Assembly: GCA_902627635.1 (NCBI GenBank)
Contig: CACOKA010000003.1
Span: 1-54,726 of the forward strand
DNA: 54,726 nt
From: an uncultured Candidatus Actinomarina sp.
GTDB lineage: Bacteria; Actinomycetota; Acidimicrobiia; Actinomarinales; Actinomarinaceae
Direction of reading: 5' to 3'
Part shown: positions 41,480-50,392 of the stretch, one piece after another
How positions within the stretch are numbered: position 1 is the first letter of the stretch
Layout: each line of letters begins with the position of its first letter
Program-made: the position numbers and the translations under genes
The notes under the pieces: model-generated
Seen by the model: only the letters and a program-made list of their open reading frames with translations
Database searches by the model: none
What the model was told of the DNA's origin: nothing

Positions 41480-42685
41480 TTATCTATGTTTGTTAATTTC
41501 TCTTCTTGCAATTGATCTTAAATGAACTTCATCTGGCCCATCTGCAATTCTTAATACTCGAGCTCCAGCAGACATTCTTGCCAATGGTGTATCTTGAGAT
41601 AACCCCATTGCACCATGTGTTTGTATAGCTTTATCAATTACATAAGAAGCAGCCTCAACAACAGATACTTTTATAGATGAGATTTCTATTTTTGCCTCTT
41701 CTTTACCAACTGTATCGATTAGCCAAGCAGTTTTTAAAGTAAGCAGTCTTGCTTCTTCTATTTTTATTCTTGACCGAGCAATCCAATCCTGAATAACACC
41801 CTGTTCAGCTAATTTTTGACCAAATGTTTCTCTTTCAAGTGAGCGATCAATCATCAGAGATAATGCTCTCTCTGCCATTCCTATAGCCCTCATGCAATGA
41901 TGTATTCTTCCAGGTCCAAGCCTTGCTTGTGCTATCTTAAAACCCATTCCCTCTCCCCCAATGATGTTAGATTTTGGAACAACAACATTTTCAAATAAAA
42001 GCTCTGGATGTCCTGTATATCCATCGTCATATCCGAATACTTGCATTGGTCTAATTATTGATAATCCTTCGCTATCCATAGGAACTAATACCTGACTTTG
42101 CCTCTGATATGGTGGACTATCTGGATTTGTTACGCCCATAAAGATACATATTTTTGCGTTTGGATTTATTGCGTTTGAAGTCCACCATTTTCGACCATTT
42201 ATTACATAATTATCTCCATCACTGACAATTGAACTTCCTATATTTGTAGCGTCTGAAGAGGCAACATTTGGCTCTGTCATTGCAAAGCATGATCTTATTT
42301 TGCCTTCGAGAAGCGGTTCAAGCCATTGTTTTTTTTGCTCTGCTGTTCCAAATTCATTTAAGATTTCCATGTTTCCTGTATCTGGGGCAGAACAATTAAA
42401 CACTTCTGGTGCCCACCAATTATGACCTGTGATTTCAGCTAATGGTGCATAATCAACATTTGATAATCCGTATCCATATTCATTATCAGGAAGAAATAAA
42501 TTCCACAAATTTTCACTTTTAGCTTTTGATTTAAGCTCCTCCAAAATTTCGGGAATATGTAGTGGATCTCCTGAGTCAATAATTGCTTTCTCATATAATT
42601 CCTCATTTGGATAAATATGATCAGAAAAAAAAGTTTTTAGCTTATCTTGTAATTCAAGTGACTCTTTAGAGAAATTAAAATCCAT
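41480..42685 (-). CDS. acyl-CoA dehydrogenase
   Basis: This FAD enzyme introduces the alpha-beta double bond into acyl-CoA and gives electrons to ETF. Motifs include CFAMTEPNVASSDATNI, INGRKWWTSNAIN, GFKIAQARLGPGRIHHCMRAI and, at the C-terminus, AIQTHGAMGLSQDTPLARM. At 401 aa it is full length. The position of the catalytic base (Glu in many members) cannot be placed with certainty by eye. It has a TACAAT box exactly 7 nt upstream of the ATG, and overlaps none of its neighbours. The product would be processed by the adjacent dehydrogenase, MaoC and thiolase. Confidence 0.94.
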   Translation of the reverse strand: MDFNFSKESLELQDKLKTFFSDHIYPNEELYEKAIIDSGDPLHIPEILEELKSKAKSENLWNLFLPDNEYGYGLSNVDYAPLAEITGHNWWAPEVFNCSAPDTGNMEILNEFGTAEQKKQWLEPLLEGKIRSCFAMTEPNVASSDATNIGSSIVSDGDNYVINGRKWWTSNAINPNAKICIFMGVTNPDSPPYQRQSQVLVPMDSEGLSIIRPMQVFGYDDGYTGHPELLFENVVVPKSNIIGGEGMGFKIAQARLGPGRIHHCMRAIGMAERALSLMIDRSLERETFGQKLAEQGVIQDWIARSRIKIEEARLLTLKTAWLIDTVGKEEAKIEISSIKVSVVEAASYVIDKAIQTHGAMGLSQDTPLARMSAGARVLRIADGPDEVHLRSIARREINKHR

Positions 42686-42692
42686 TATTCTT

Positions 42693-42698
42693 ATTGTA
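42693..42698 (-). promoter_or_regulatory. candidate -10 box of the acyl-CoA dehydrogenase-hbd operon
   Basis: On the minus strand TACAAT is followed by AAGAATA (7 nt) and the ATG. No Shine-Dalgarno is present, which fits a leaderless start. Confidence 0.42.
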
Positions 42699-42731
42699 TC
42701 AATTTAAACTTCTGAACCAAAAAACTTTCAT

Positions 42732-42737
42732 TAATAT
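42732..42737 (+). promoter_or_regulatory. candidate -10 box of the phosphotransferase-MaoC-thiolase operon
   Basis: TAATAT ends 8 nt before ATG 42746 (TATGTT, 5 nt before, is an alternative). With the divergent box at 42693-42698 it suggests back-to-back promoters in a 60-base gap. Confidence 0.35.
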
Positions 42738-42745
42738 GTTCTTAA

Positions 42746-43762
42746 ATGGACTTTTTTAATGAAAAACTTAAAAAATATATTTCTACAGTTGTAGATATTT
42801 CAGATGATTTTAATTTTGAACAATTTAAAGTAGGAAGATCTAACATTACATTCAAAATTTTTGATGATTCAAATTCATTTGTATTAAGAAGACCCCCATT
42901 CGGACTCAAATTAGAATCTGCACACAATATGGGTAGAGAGTACAAAATACTAAAAGTTCTAAATAAAAATGGTTTAAGGGTTCCAAAACCATTGTATCTA
43001 TATGACAAGATGGAGCTATCTTCAGATGATTTTTATATTATGGAATTTATTGAGGGTGAGACGATAGCTAACTACCAAGTAGCAGATAGCTATGACCAAA
43101 TACAAAAAAAAATAATTACTGAATCATTTATAAAAGCTCTTACAGAAATACATAATTTTGATGTTTTAAGTTCAGAATTAAGTGATTTGGGAAAACATGA
43201 GGATTATGTTGTACGACAAATTAACAGATGGAATAAACAATTCCAATCTCAAAAAGTTAGGGAGATAAAAGAATTAGAAAGTGCCACTAATTTACTTCTT
43301 GAAAACATACCTTCCCAACAAACTGTTGGAATAGTTCATGGAGATTACAGATTAGACAATGTACGAGTAAACAATAACGAAGTAACTGCCGTACTGGATT
43401 GGGAACTTTGCACTTTAGGAGACCCCCTTGCAGACATGGGGACAGTCATAGCATCTTGGAATACAAAGAAGGAAAAAGACTCACCATTTATCTATTCGCC
43501 TACCCTTTCAGACGGATTTCCCTCACGCAAGGATGTTATTGAATTATATTTAAATAATTCAAATCTAGATTTAAAAGATATTGAATTTTATACAAGGTTG
43601 TCTTATTGGAAACATGCAATGATTATGGAGGGGGTTTACATAAGATATTCTATGGGATCATATGGAAAAACAAATGAAAATGAAATAGAATCATTTAAGA
43701 ACAGTACAATAAAGTTTGCAAATAAAGCTACGAATAAAAATTTATTAGAGGAGATAACATGA
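42746..43762 (+). CDS. aminoglycoside phosphotransferase-family kinase (ACAD10/11-like)
   Basis: This is an APH/choline-kinase fold protein. The active site reads VGIVHGDYRLDNVRVNN (catalytic Asp) and VTAVLDWELCTLGDPLADMG (metal-binding Asp). An N-terminal lobe has SNITFKIFDDSNSFVLRRPP. Family members next to acyl-CoA dehydrogenases in bacteria, and fused to them in animal ACAD10/11, phosphorylate 4-hydroxyacyl-CoAs before breakdown. The adjacency to dehydrogenase, MaoC and thiolase genes supports that role. At 338 aa it is complete. It overlaps maoC by 4 bases. Confidence 0.88.
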   Translation: MDFFNEKLKKYISTVVDISDDFNFEQFKVGRSNITFKIFDDSNSFVLRRPPFGLKLESAHNMGREYKILKVLNKNGLRVPKPLYLYDKMELSSDDFYIMEFIEGETIANYQVADSYDQIQKKIITESFIKALTEIHNFDVLSSELSDLGKHEDYVVRQINRWNKQFQSQKVREIKELESATNLLLENIPSQQTVGIVHGDYRLDNVRVNNNEVTAVLDWELCTLGDPLADMGTVIASWNTKKEKDSPFIYSPTLSDGFPSRKDVIELYLNNSNLDLKDIEFYTRLSYWKHAMIMEGVYIRYSMGSYGKTNENEIESFKNSTIKFANKATNKNLLEEIT

Positions 43763-44220
43763 TGATTGTACCTGCAGAAGAAATGGAAAAATATATTGGT
43801 CAAGAGGTTGGTGTTTCAGACTGGTTTGAAATAAATCAAGATAGGATAAATCAATTTGCAGAAGGTACAAACGATCATCAATTTATACATGTTGATGAAG
43901 AAATGGCTAAAAGTACACCATGGGGATCAACAATAGCTCACGGATTTTTGACATTGAGTATGATAACTTACTTATCTGTAGACAACACTGTTATGCCAGA
44001 GAATATACAAATGGCAATTAATTATGGGCTTGATAAGGTTCGTTTTATGGAAGCTGTTCCAGTAAATAGCAAAATAAGAGGAAGATTTGTTTTGTCAGAT
44101 GTTCAGTATAAAAAAGCTGGTAGATGGTTGGTAAAGCATACTGCTACAATTGAAATAGAAGGTAAGGATAAACCAGCAGCTATTGTTGAACCTTTAACTT
44201 TATTTGTAATTACAGAATAG
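43759..44220 (+). CDS. MaoC-like (R)-enoyl-CoA hydratase
   Basis: This is a hot-dog fold hydratase that adds water to 2-enoyl-CoA. The hydratase motif [20 protein letters not shown] holds the catalytic Asp-His pair, followed by [14 protein letters not shown]. The protein is 153 aa, the single-domain type. It is coupled to the kinase gene by an ATGA overlap and is followed by thiolase after 17 bases. It probably hydrates short or branched enoyl-CoA in the same pathway. Confidence 0.92.
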   Translation: MMIVPAEEMEKYIGQEVGVSDWFEINQDRINQFAEGTNDHQFIHVDEEMAKSTPWGSTIAHGFLTLSMITYLSVDNTVMPENIQMAINYGLDKVRFMEAVPVNSKIRGRFVLSDVQYKKAGRWLVKHTATIEIEGKDKPAAIVEPLTLFVITE

Positions 44221-44237
44221 AAGAAAGAAGACTAAAT

Positions 44238-45416
44238 ATGAGGGAAGCAGTAATTGTATCAGCAGCAAGAACACCTATTGGAAAAGCATACCGTGGGGCT
44301 TATAACAAAACAGATGCTCCTACATTGGGTTCTTATTCAATAAAAGAAGCTGTCGAAAGAGCAAAAGTTGATCCAAATGAAATAGAAGATGTCATTATGG
44401 GTTGTGCTCAACAACAAGGTTCACAAGCATTAAACATCGGAAGATTAAGTGGAATTGCAGCAGGGTTACCAATTACTGTTCCAGGAATGACTATTGATAG
44501 ACAATGTTCTTCTGGCCTAATGGCAATTGCTACTGGTGCAAAACAAATAATGACAGATAATATGAATGTTGTTGTAGCAGGTGGTGTTGAATCTATATCT
44601 TTAGTCCAAACTGCTGAATTACGATTTGCTCCAGACCCAAATGTCGTAAGACTTGCCGACAATGCTTATATGCCGATGATAGAAACTGCTGATTTTGTTG
44701 CTGAAAAATATAATATCTCAAGAGAGTATCAAGATGAATATTCATTACAAAGTCAACAAAGAACTGCAGCTGCTCAAGAAAGTAACAAGTTTGATGACGA
44801 AATTATTTCAACAAATACAACAAAGAGTGTAAAAAATAAAGAAACCGGTGAAGTTACCGATGAAGATGTTGAATTAACAAAAGATGAGGGAAATAGACCA
44901 GAGACAAATTTAGAAGGTCTTTCATCTCTACCTCCAGTTTACGGAGAAGGAAAATTCATTACAGCTGGTAATGCTTCTCAATTATCTGATGGTTCTGCTT
45001 CTGTTGTTTTAATGGAAGCAAGCGAAGCAGAAAAAAGAAGCTTGGAACCACTTGGATATTATAGAGGTATGACTGTTTCAGCACTAGCACCTGAAGAAAT
45101 GGGAATTGGTCCTGTATATGCAGTTCCAGATTTATTAAATAAATTTAATTTAAAAATTGAAGATATAGACCTTTGGGAGCTAAATGAAGCATTTGCTGTT
45201 CAAACTTTATACTGTAGAGATGAACTTGGTATAGACAACAGTATATATAACGTTAATGGTGGCTCAATATCAATTGGCCACCCATATGGAATGACTGGTG
45301 CAAGAATGACAATGCATGCACTAATAGAAGGTAAAAGAAGAAACGCAAAATTCGTGGTTGTGACTATGTGTGTCGGTGGTGGTATGGGTGCAGCTGGTCT
45401 ATTTGAGGTTATTTAG
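44238..45416 (+). CDS. acetyl-CoA acetyltransferase / thiolase
   Basis: Thiolase cleaves 3-ketoacyl-CoA with CoA to give acetyl-CoA, or condenses acetyl-CoA. The nucleophile Cys is in [54 protein letters not shown] and [18 protein letters not shown] are the remaining active-site loops. At 392 aa it is a standard thiolase. The purine-rich stretch GAAGAAAGAAGA upstream of the ATG serves as the ribosome-binding region. It ends the kinase-maoC-thiolase run. Confidence 0.95.
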   Translation: MREAVIVSAARTPIGKAYRGAYNKTDAPTLGSYSIKEAVERAKVDPNEIEDVIMGCAQQQGSQALNIGRLSGIAAGLPITVPGMTIDRQCSSGLMAIATGAKQIMTDNMNVVVAGGVESISLVQTAELRFAPDPNVVRLADNAYMPMIETADFVAEKYNISREYQDEYSLQSQQRTAAAQESNKFDDEIISTNTTKSVKNKETGEVTDEDVELTKDEGNRPETNLEGLSSLPPVYGEGKFITAGNASQLSDGSASVVLMEASEAEKRSLEPLGYYRGMTVSALAPEEMGIGPVYAVPDLLNKFNLKIEDIDLWELNEAFAVQTLYCRDELGIDNSIYNVNGGSISIGHPYGMTGARMTMHALIEGKRRNAKFVVVTMCVGGGMGAAGLFEVI

Positions 45417-45459
45417 GTCATAAATTTCTAACTAAATTTTAAATCACAATCTTACAATT

Positions 45460-45465
45460 TATAAT
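45460..45465 (+). promoter_or_regulatory. candidate -10 box of the dehydratase gene (leaderless)
   Basis: A consensus TATAAT is followed by GTTGT and ATG 45471. The expected transcription start falls on or beside the A of the start codon, so the mRNA would have no leader. No Shine-Dalgarno is present. Confidence 0.45.
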
Positions 45466-45470
45466 GTTGT

Positions 45471-46925
45471 ATGGAAAAAATTCATACAAAAAGAGATTAT
45501 CTTGATTCTCTTAAAAATAGAAATCTAACTATCTATCTCATGGGTGAACTCGTAAAAGATCCCCTCTCTCACCCAATTATTAAACCAAGTATCGAAGCTA
45601 TGGCAGAAACTTATGCACTAGCAGATAGAGATCCTGAATTAGCCACAACTATTTCACCATATACAAATGAACCAATTAATAGATTCTTACATATTGCGAA
45701 TAGCAATGAAGATTTATTTATGCAAAATGAAATGCAAAGAAGACTTGGTCAACTAACCGGTACTTGTTTTCAAAGGTGCGTTGGAATGGATGCATTTAAT
45801 GCCCTTCATTCAGTTACTTATGAAATTGATGAAAAATACGATACAGATTACCATAAAAAATTTATCAGTTTCTTAACAAAAATGCACGAAGGAAACCTAG
45901 TTATTGGTGGAGCTATGACAGATGTTAAAGGCGATAGATCAAAACCTCCCCATCAACAAGCAGATCAAGATCTATATCTAAGAGTTGTAAATAGAGATGA
46001 TAATGGTGTTTATGTTTCAGGAGCTAAAGCACATCAGACAGGTTGTATAAATTCACACTGGATGGTGGTTATGCCGACATTAAGACTAACTGAAAATGAT
46101 AAAGATTATGCGATCGTAGGGGCATTGCCAATTGAAACTGAAGGTATTACATATATTTATGGACGTCAATCTTGTGATACAAGAAGTATGGAACCAGGAG
46201 AATATGATGTTGGAAATAAATATTTTGCTGGTCAGGAAGCAATGGTTATTTTTGATAATGTATTTATTCCAAATGAGCTCATATTTATGAATGGTGAATA
46301 TGATTTTGCTGCAATGCTTGTTGAAAGATTTACATGCTACCATCGAAGGTCCTACGTATGTAAATCTGGTGTTGGAGATGTAATGATTGGGGCTGCAGCC
46401 AGTATTGCAGAATATAACGGAGTTGAAGATAAGTCACATATCAAAGAAAAGCTGATTGAAATGAATAAATTGAATGAAACAATTTATGCCACAGGTATTG
46501 CTTCATCTTTGCAAGGTAAGAAAACAAGAAGTGGCAATTTCATAAATGATGATTTATTGGCAAATGTATGCAAACAGCATGTTACAAAGGAAACTTATGA
46601 AATAGGAAGGCTAGCTCAAGACTTAGCCGGAGGACTAGTTGCTTCGATGCCTTCAGGTATAGACATAAATGAAAGTGAGATGTCTCCAAATTTATTGAAA
46701 TATCTAAAGGGTAAAGAGGACATAAACACTGAAGATCGTGTGAGCATGCTTAGACTAATTGAAAATATGACACTAGGAAGGAATGCTGTTGCATATTTAA
46801 CTGAATCAATGCACGGTGCTGGTTCACCACAAGCTCAAAGAATACAAATTTCAAGAAAAGTTGATATTGAAGAGAAGAAAAACTTTGCTAAAAAACTTTC
46901 AGGAATAATAAATAGAGAAGATTAA
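45471..46925 (+). CDS. 4-hydroxybutyryl-CoA dehydratase-like flavoprotein
   Basis: The protein belongs to the 4-hydroxyphenylacetate 3-hydroxylase superfamily and most resembles 4-hydroxybutyryl-CoA dehydratase/vinylacetyl-CoA isomerase. GTCFQRCVGMDA places Cys at positions 99 and 103, the same numbers as two 4Fe-4S ligands of the clostridial enzyme as I recall them. CYHRRSYVCKSGVGD supplies a His (291) and a Cys-Lys (297-298) where that enzyme has its third and fourth ligands, one residue closer together. The enzyme gives crotonyl-CoA, for which the nearby MaoC, dehydrogenase and thiolase genes provide the onward steps. A monooxygenase role is the main alternative. Confidence 0.8.
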   Translation: MEKIHTKRDYLDSLKNRNLTIYLMGELVKDPLSHPIIKPSIEAMAETYALADRDPELATTISPYTNEPINRFLHIANSNEDLFMQNEMQRRLGQLTGTCFQRCVGMDAFNALHSVTYEIDEKYDTDYHKKFISFLTKMHEGNLVIGGAMTDVKGDRSKPPHQQADQDLYLRVVNRDDNGVYVSGAKAHQTGCINSHWMVVMPTLRLTENDKDYAIVGALPIETEGITYIYGRQSCDTRSMEPGEYDVGNKYFAGQEAMVIFDNVFIPNELIFMNGEYDFAAMLVERFTCYHRRSYVCKSGVGDVMIGAAASIAEYNGVEDKSHIKEKLIEMNKLNETIYATGIASSLQGKKTRSGNFINDDLLANVCKQHVTKETYEIGRLAQDLAGGLVASMPSGIDINESEMSPNLLKYLKGKEDINTEDRVSMLRLIENMTLGRNAVAYLTESMHGAGSPQAQRIQISRKVDIEEKKNFAKKLSGIINRED

Positions 46926-47896
46926 TGAAAGCTGTTGTTTGTACAAAAATAGGTGACCCTAATCTTCTTGAAATTAAAGAGATCGAAAAACCAAAACCAA
47001 ATAAAAATGAGGTACTTATAGATGTACAAGCTGCTGGTGTAAATTTTCCTGACGCTTTAATGGTTCAAGGTAAATACCAAATTGTTATGGAACCTCCTTT
47101 TACTCCCGGTAATGAGGTTTGTGGATATATTGAAGATTCTGGTGATGATGTAGATATAGAAAATGGAACAAAGGTAATAGCTCTTCCACCAATCGGAGGT
47201 TTTTCTGAATATGTTTGTGTAGATAAAAATTTAGTAATACCTGTATCAGAAAAAGTTGACTCAATGGCCGGCGCAAGCTTGCCTATAAATTATGGAACTT
47301 GTTATTACGCACTCAAAAGAAGAGCAAATATTAAAGAGGGTGAAACACTCTTGGTTCTTGGGGCATCTGGAGGGATAGGTACGGCAACAATTCAATTAGC
47401 AAAAATAATGGGAGTAAAGACTATATGTGCTGTAGGTAGTAATGAAAAAGCAGAATATGTTAAGTCACTAGGAGCAGATGAAATTATTAGATACGACCAG
47501 ATAGATTTGAAAGAAACCGTAAAAGATCTTACCAATGGAAAAGGCGTAGATGTTGTAATGGATCCTGTAGGTGGAAATATAACAGAACAAGCTTTGAGGG
47601 CTACCGCATGGAATGGAAGGCTACTTGTAGTTGGTTTTACTGATGGAAATATTCCTAAAATACCACTTAATTTAACTTTAGTTAAAGGTGTTTCAATAGT
47701 TGGTGTATGGTGGGGTCGTTGGACTACAACGTCACCTGAAGAAACTGCTGAAGACTTTAGTGAGTTATTAAGTTTTATTGAAAAAGGTGAATTAGATATT
47801 AAACCGAACAATGTTCACACAATAGAAGAAACTCCTCTTGCATTGGAAAATTTTCTTTCTCGTAAGAATATCGGTAAAACTGTTATAAGCTTTTAA
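46925..47896 (+). CDS. MDR-family NAD(P)H:quinone oxidoreductase-like protein
   Basis: This is a zinc-independent medium-chain dehydrogenase/reductase, quinone oxidoreductase type. It shows KPNKNEVLIDVQAAGVNFPD, PPFTPGNEVCGYIED, the nucleotide-binding LLVLGASGGIGTATIQLAKI and VVMDPVGGNITEQALRATAW. The structural zinc Cys cluster of alcohol dehydrogenases is absent. Length 323 aa is normal. Its ATG overlaps the preceding stop (TAATG), so it is co-expressed with the dehydratase-like protein. An enoyl-CoA reductase function is another possibility. Confidence 0.88.
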   Translation: MKAVVCTKIGDPNLLEIKEIEKPKPNKNEVLIDVQAAGVNFPDALMVQGKYQIVMEPPFTPGNEVCGYIEDSGDDVDIENGTKVIALPPIGGFSEYVCVDKNLVIPVSEKVDSMAGASLPINYGTCYYALKRRANIKEGETLLVLGASGGIGTATIQLAKIMGVKTICAVGSNEKAEYVKSLGADEIIRYDQIDLKETVKDLTNGKGVDVVMDPVGGNITEQALRATAWNGRLLVVGFTDGNIPKIPLNLTLVKGVSIVGVWWGRWTTTSPEETAEDFSELLSFIEKGELDIKPNNVHTIEETPLALENFLSRKNIGKTVISF

Positions 47897-48529
47897 TTAT
47901 TTTTTTGAAGATTCGAAATAAGGATTTGACCCTGAAGCATGATCTGTCGCATCAATAATATTTCCTATTTCTGGTACTGCATCTCTTAGGGCTTTTTCAA
48001 TACCTTGTGTTAAGGTTACCTGTGCCATGCCACATCCCTGGCAACCACCACCAAGTCTTAAATATATATCTTGCCCCTCTACGCCAACAAGACTTGCTTG
48101 TCCACCATGGGAAGCTATTGCAGGATTTATTTGGCTTTCTAAAACTGTCTGCACTTTCTCTGCTAATTCCCCAGTAAGCTCAGGCATTTCTTCAGGGTTG
48201 CCAAACATTGCTGGGCTTGGCGTATTAGGATTATCCATTGTTAAGCCAGGTGCGCTTGGATCATCTGACATGTCTAGACTTGCGCCATTAAAATTATCAA
48301 CATCCTTGCTTGCAATAACTACTGATAAACCACCAAATTCAATTCTTTTATCATCAGGCCTTGCTTGATCTAGGTCTAAGAAGCTTAAATCATATGTATA
48401 TTGATTGCCTTGGACTCCATCAATTTGCAAAAAAAGTGCATAATCTTTGTCGCCTGGTTCTTGTTCTCTTAATTCAAGAATTTTATCAACAGCAGTATCT
48501 CCAATATTGAATTTAAATTCGTCAGTCAT
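47897..48529 (-). CDS. nfuA: iron-sulfur cluster carrier protein NfuA-like
   Basis: The C-terminal domain is a Nfu scaffold: NPAIASHGGQASLVGVEGQD, then LRLGGGCQGCGMAQVTLTQG with the CxxC that holds a 4Fe-4S cluster. The N-terminal half resembles a HesB/A-type carrier domain but lacks its Cys residues, as in E. coli NfuA. At 210 aa the size is normal. It probably delivers clusters to Fe-S proteins such as the dehydratase-like protein and the nuclease in this window. It abuts the convergent MDR gene. Confidence 0.92.
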   Translation of the reverse strand: MTDEFKFNIGDTAVDKILELREQEPGDKDYALFLQIDGVQGNQYTYDLSFLDLDQARPDDKRIEFGGLSVVIASKDVDNFNGASLDMSDDPSAPGLTMDNPNTPSPAMFGNPEEMPELTGELAEKVQTVLESQINPAIASHGGQASLVGVEGQDIYLRLGGGCQGCGMAQVTLTQGIEKALRDAVPEIGNIIDATDHASGSNPYFESSKK

Positions 48530-48536
48530 ATACTTA

Positions 48537-48542
48537 ATATTA
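48537..48542 (-). promoter_or_regulatory. candidate -10 box of nfuA (leaderless)
   Basis: On the minus strand TAATAT is followed by TAAGTAT (7 nt) and the nfuA ATG. The whole divergent gap to the ATP-grasp gene is 40 bases. Confidence 0.38.
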
Positions 48543-48569
48543 GTAAGTTCAAGATATGTGTAAATAAAT

Positions 48570-49751
48570 ATGAAGAAACTATTACTTGTAATACCGGAAA
48601 ATAGCTATAAATCTAATGATTTTGTTACATCAGCAGAAAAATTAGATATAGATTTTTTAGTAATTACTGACAGCCAACAAGTTTCAGGTCAATTTTCAGA
48701 CACTGTAATAATCCACAGTTTTGATAAGCAAATAGATGATGATACAAAACAAAAATTAAAGGATATTACTCACGTACTTCCCGTTGATCATAGCGCATTA
48801 AAATTTTCTTCTTATCTTGTAGATTTATTAAATGCTAAAGGAAATAATAGTATTTCAATTAATAATGCTATGAATAAATTTAAATCAAGAAATATATTTA
48901 ATTCAATATCGAAAATAAAGATTCAGAACAAAGTTGTTAAGAATATCGAAGACATTGAGCTGTTTGTAAATAAAAATGGACCCTCAGTATTGAAACCAAT
49001 TTACGGAACTGCAAGTAAAAGTGTAATAAAAATTAAAAATCTTCAAGAAAACAGAATTGAAATAGAAAAACTAATGGAAGACTGCTCAGATCAGAATTTA
49101 ATTATCGAAAAATTTGTAGATGGAAAAGAATATGCATTAGAAGGAAATTTAATAAATTCTGTATTAAAAAAAATAGTTATATTTGATAAGCCAATAAATT
49201 ATAAAGAACCATACTTTGAAGAATCTATTTACATTACACCTGCAGAAATACCAGAGGAAACTCAAAAGGATATTATTGACCTAATTGGTAAAGCTTGCAG
49301 TGAATTAGGTCTTGAAAATGGACCAGTGCACGTTGAATTTAAAATACATGATGAAAAAATATTTATTATTGAGGTTAACCCAAGGATGATTGGTGGCTTG
49401 TGTTCAAGGTGTTTAAGTTTTGGTTTATTTAAAACCTCACTTGAAGAAATAGCTCTTCACGCTTTCTTAAATGATGAATTAAAAAGTATTGAATTACTTA
49501 GTAGTTTTGTAGGAGTATTAATGATTCCAACTCCTAAGTCCGGAAAATTTATTTCGATCAATAAAGATGATCTTGAGAAAATACCTAATATTTCAGGAGT
49601 TGAAATTACTGTATCAGAAAACTCCCATCTATTAGAACCTCCTTTTGGAGATAAATATTTAGGATTTGTTTTTTCACAAGGTGAAAGTAAAGAAAAAGTA
49701 TTAGAGTCATTAACTTTTGCTTTGAATTTAGCGAATCCAATTATTGAATAA
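48570..49751 (+). CDS. ATP-grasp domain ligase, substrate unknown
   Basis: This is an ATP-grasp enzyme of the carboxylate-amine ligase group. SVLKPIYGTASKSVIKI is the glycine-rich ATP loop, NLIIEKFVDGKEYALEGNLI a central strand, and PVHVEFKIHDEKIFIIEVNP followed by RMIGG the metal-binding end. A pre-ATP-grasp Rossmann-like domain occupies residues 1-100. The arrangement resembles L-amino-acid ligases and biotin-carboxylase-like ligases. It is followed by thiN after 23 bases. Its product cannot be named from sequence. Confidence 0.8.
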   Translation: MKKLLLVIPENSYKSNDFVTSAEKLDIDFLVITDSQQVSGQFSDTVIIHSFDKQIDDDTKQKLKDITHVLPVDHSALKFSSYLVDLLNAKGNNSISINNAMNKFKSRNIFNSISKIKIQNKVVKNIEDIELFVNKNGPSVLKPIYGTASKSVIKIKNLQENRIEIEKLMEDCSDQNLIIEKFVDGKEYALEGNLINSVLKKIVIFDKPINYKEPYFEESIYITPAEIPEETQKDIIDLIGKACSELGLENGPVHVEFKIHDEKIFIIEVNPRMIGGLCSRCLSFGLFKTSLEEIALHAFLNDELKSIELLSSFVGVLMIPTPKSGKFISINKDDLEKIPNISGVEITVSENSHLLEPPFGDKYLGFVFSQGESKEKVLESLTFALNLANPIIE

Positions 49752-49774
49752 AGTATGATAACCTTCAATAAAAT

Positions 49775-50392
49775 ATGAAAAATGCATTAATCATAAACGG
49801 TGGCAATAATACGACTGAAAGAGACCAGATCGGTGAGTTTGATTTTGTAGTTGCAGTTGATTCGGGTGCAGAACATGCCTATAAATTATTTTTAAAACCT
49901 GATTTAGTAATTGGTGATCTAGATTCCATTGATGAAAAAACATATGAAAGGGTAATAAAAGATAATATCGAAATAAAAGAGTATCAAGAATATAAAGATA
50001 ATACCGATTTTGAAATTGCTTTAAACCATGTGATGAATATGGAGATTAAAAATGTAACTGTAATTGGAGGAGAATATGGAGATATTGATCATTTATTTGG
50101 CACATTATTTACAATAGTTAACTTGCATACAGATGAAAATATTTTGTGGATTCATGGTGAGCAAAATATATTATTTCCAAACTCAGAAAGTATAGAAATT
50201 GGTATTAATAAAAATTTTAGTATTTTACCTTTTTCAGATTTAAAAAACTTAAGCATCTCTGGAGCAGAATGGAATTTAAAAAATGAAAATGTTGAATTTG
50301 GAAAATCTAGAACTCTTCGAAATATCTCAAGAAATAAACAAATAGATATTTCAGTTTCAAAAGGAAAATTCTGTTTAGTAATTAATGATTAA
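49775..50392 (+). CDS. thiN: thiamine pyrophosphokinase
   Basis: This enzyme transfers pyrophosphate from ATP to thiamine, making the cofactor TPP. The family signature VAVDSGAEHAYKLFLKPDLV is followed by IGDLDSIDEK and YKDNTDFEIALNHVM, the metal-binding D-x-T-D-x-E region. TVIGGEYGDIDHLFGTLFTI is the second half of the active site. At 205 aa the length is normal. It ends in a TTAA shared with the stop of the convergent acyl-CoA dehydrogenase. It suggests salvage of thiamine rather than, or besides, synthesis. Confidence 0.9.
   Translation: MKNALIINGGNNTTERDQIGEFDFVVAVDSGAEHAYKLFLKPDLVIGDLDSIDEKTYERVIKDNIEIKEYQEYKDNTDFEIALNHVMNMEIKNVTVIGGEYGDIDHLFGTLFTIVNLHTDENILWIHGEQNILFPNSESIEIGINKNFSILPFSDLKNLSISGAEWNLKNENVEFGKSRTLRNISRNKQIDISVSKGKFCLVIND

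Noticed and set aside
47392-47811. 139-aa minus-strand ORF opposite the MDR oxidoreductase
   Set aside because: It mirrors the nucleotide-binding domain of the real gene and is Pro/Ser-rich without motifs.
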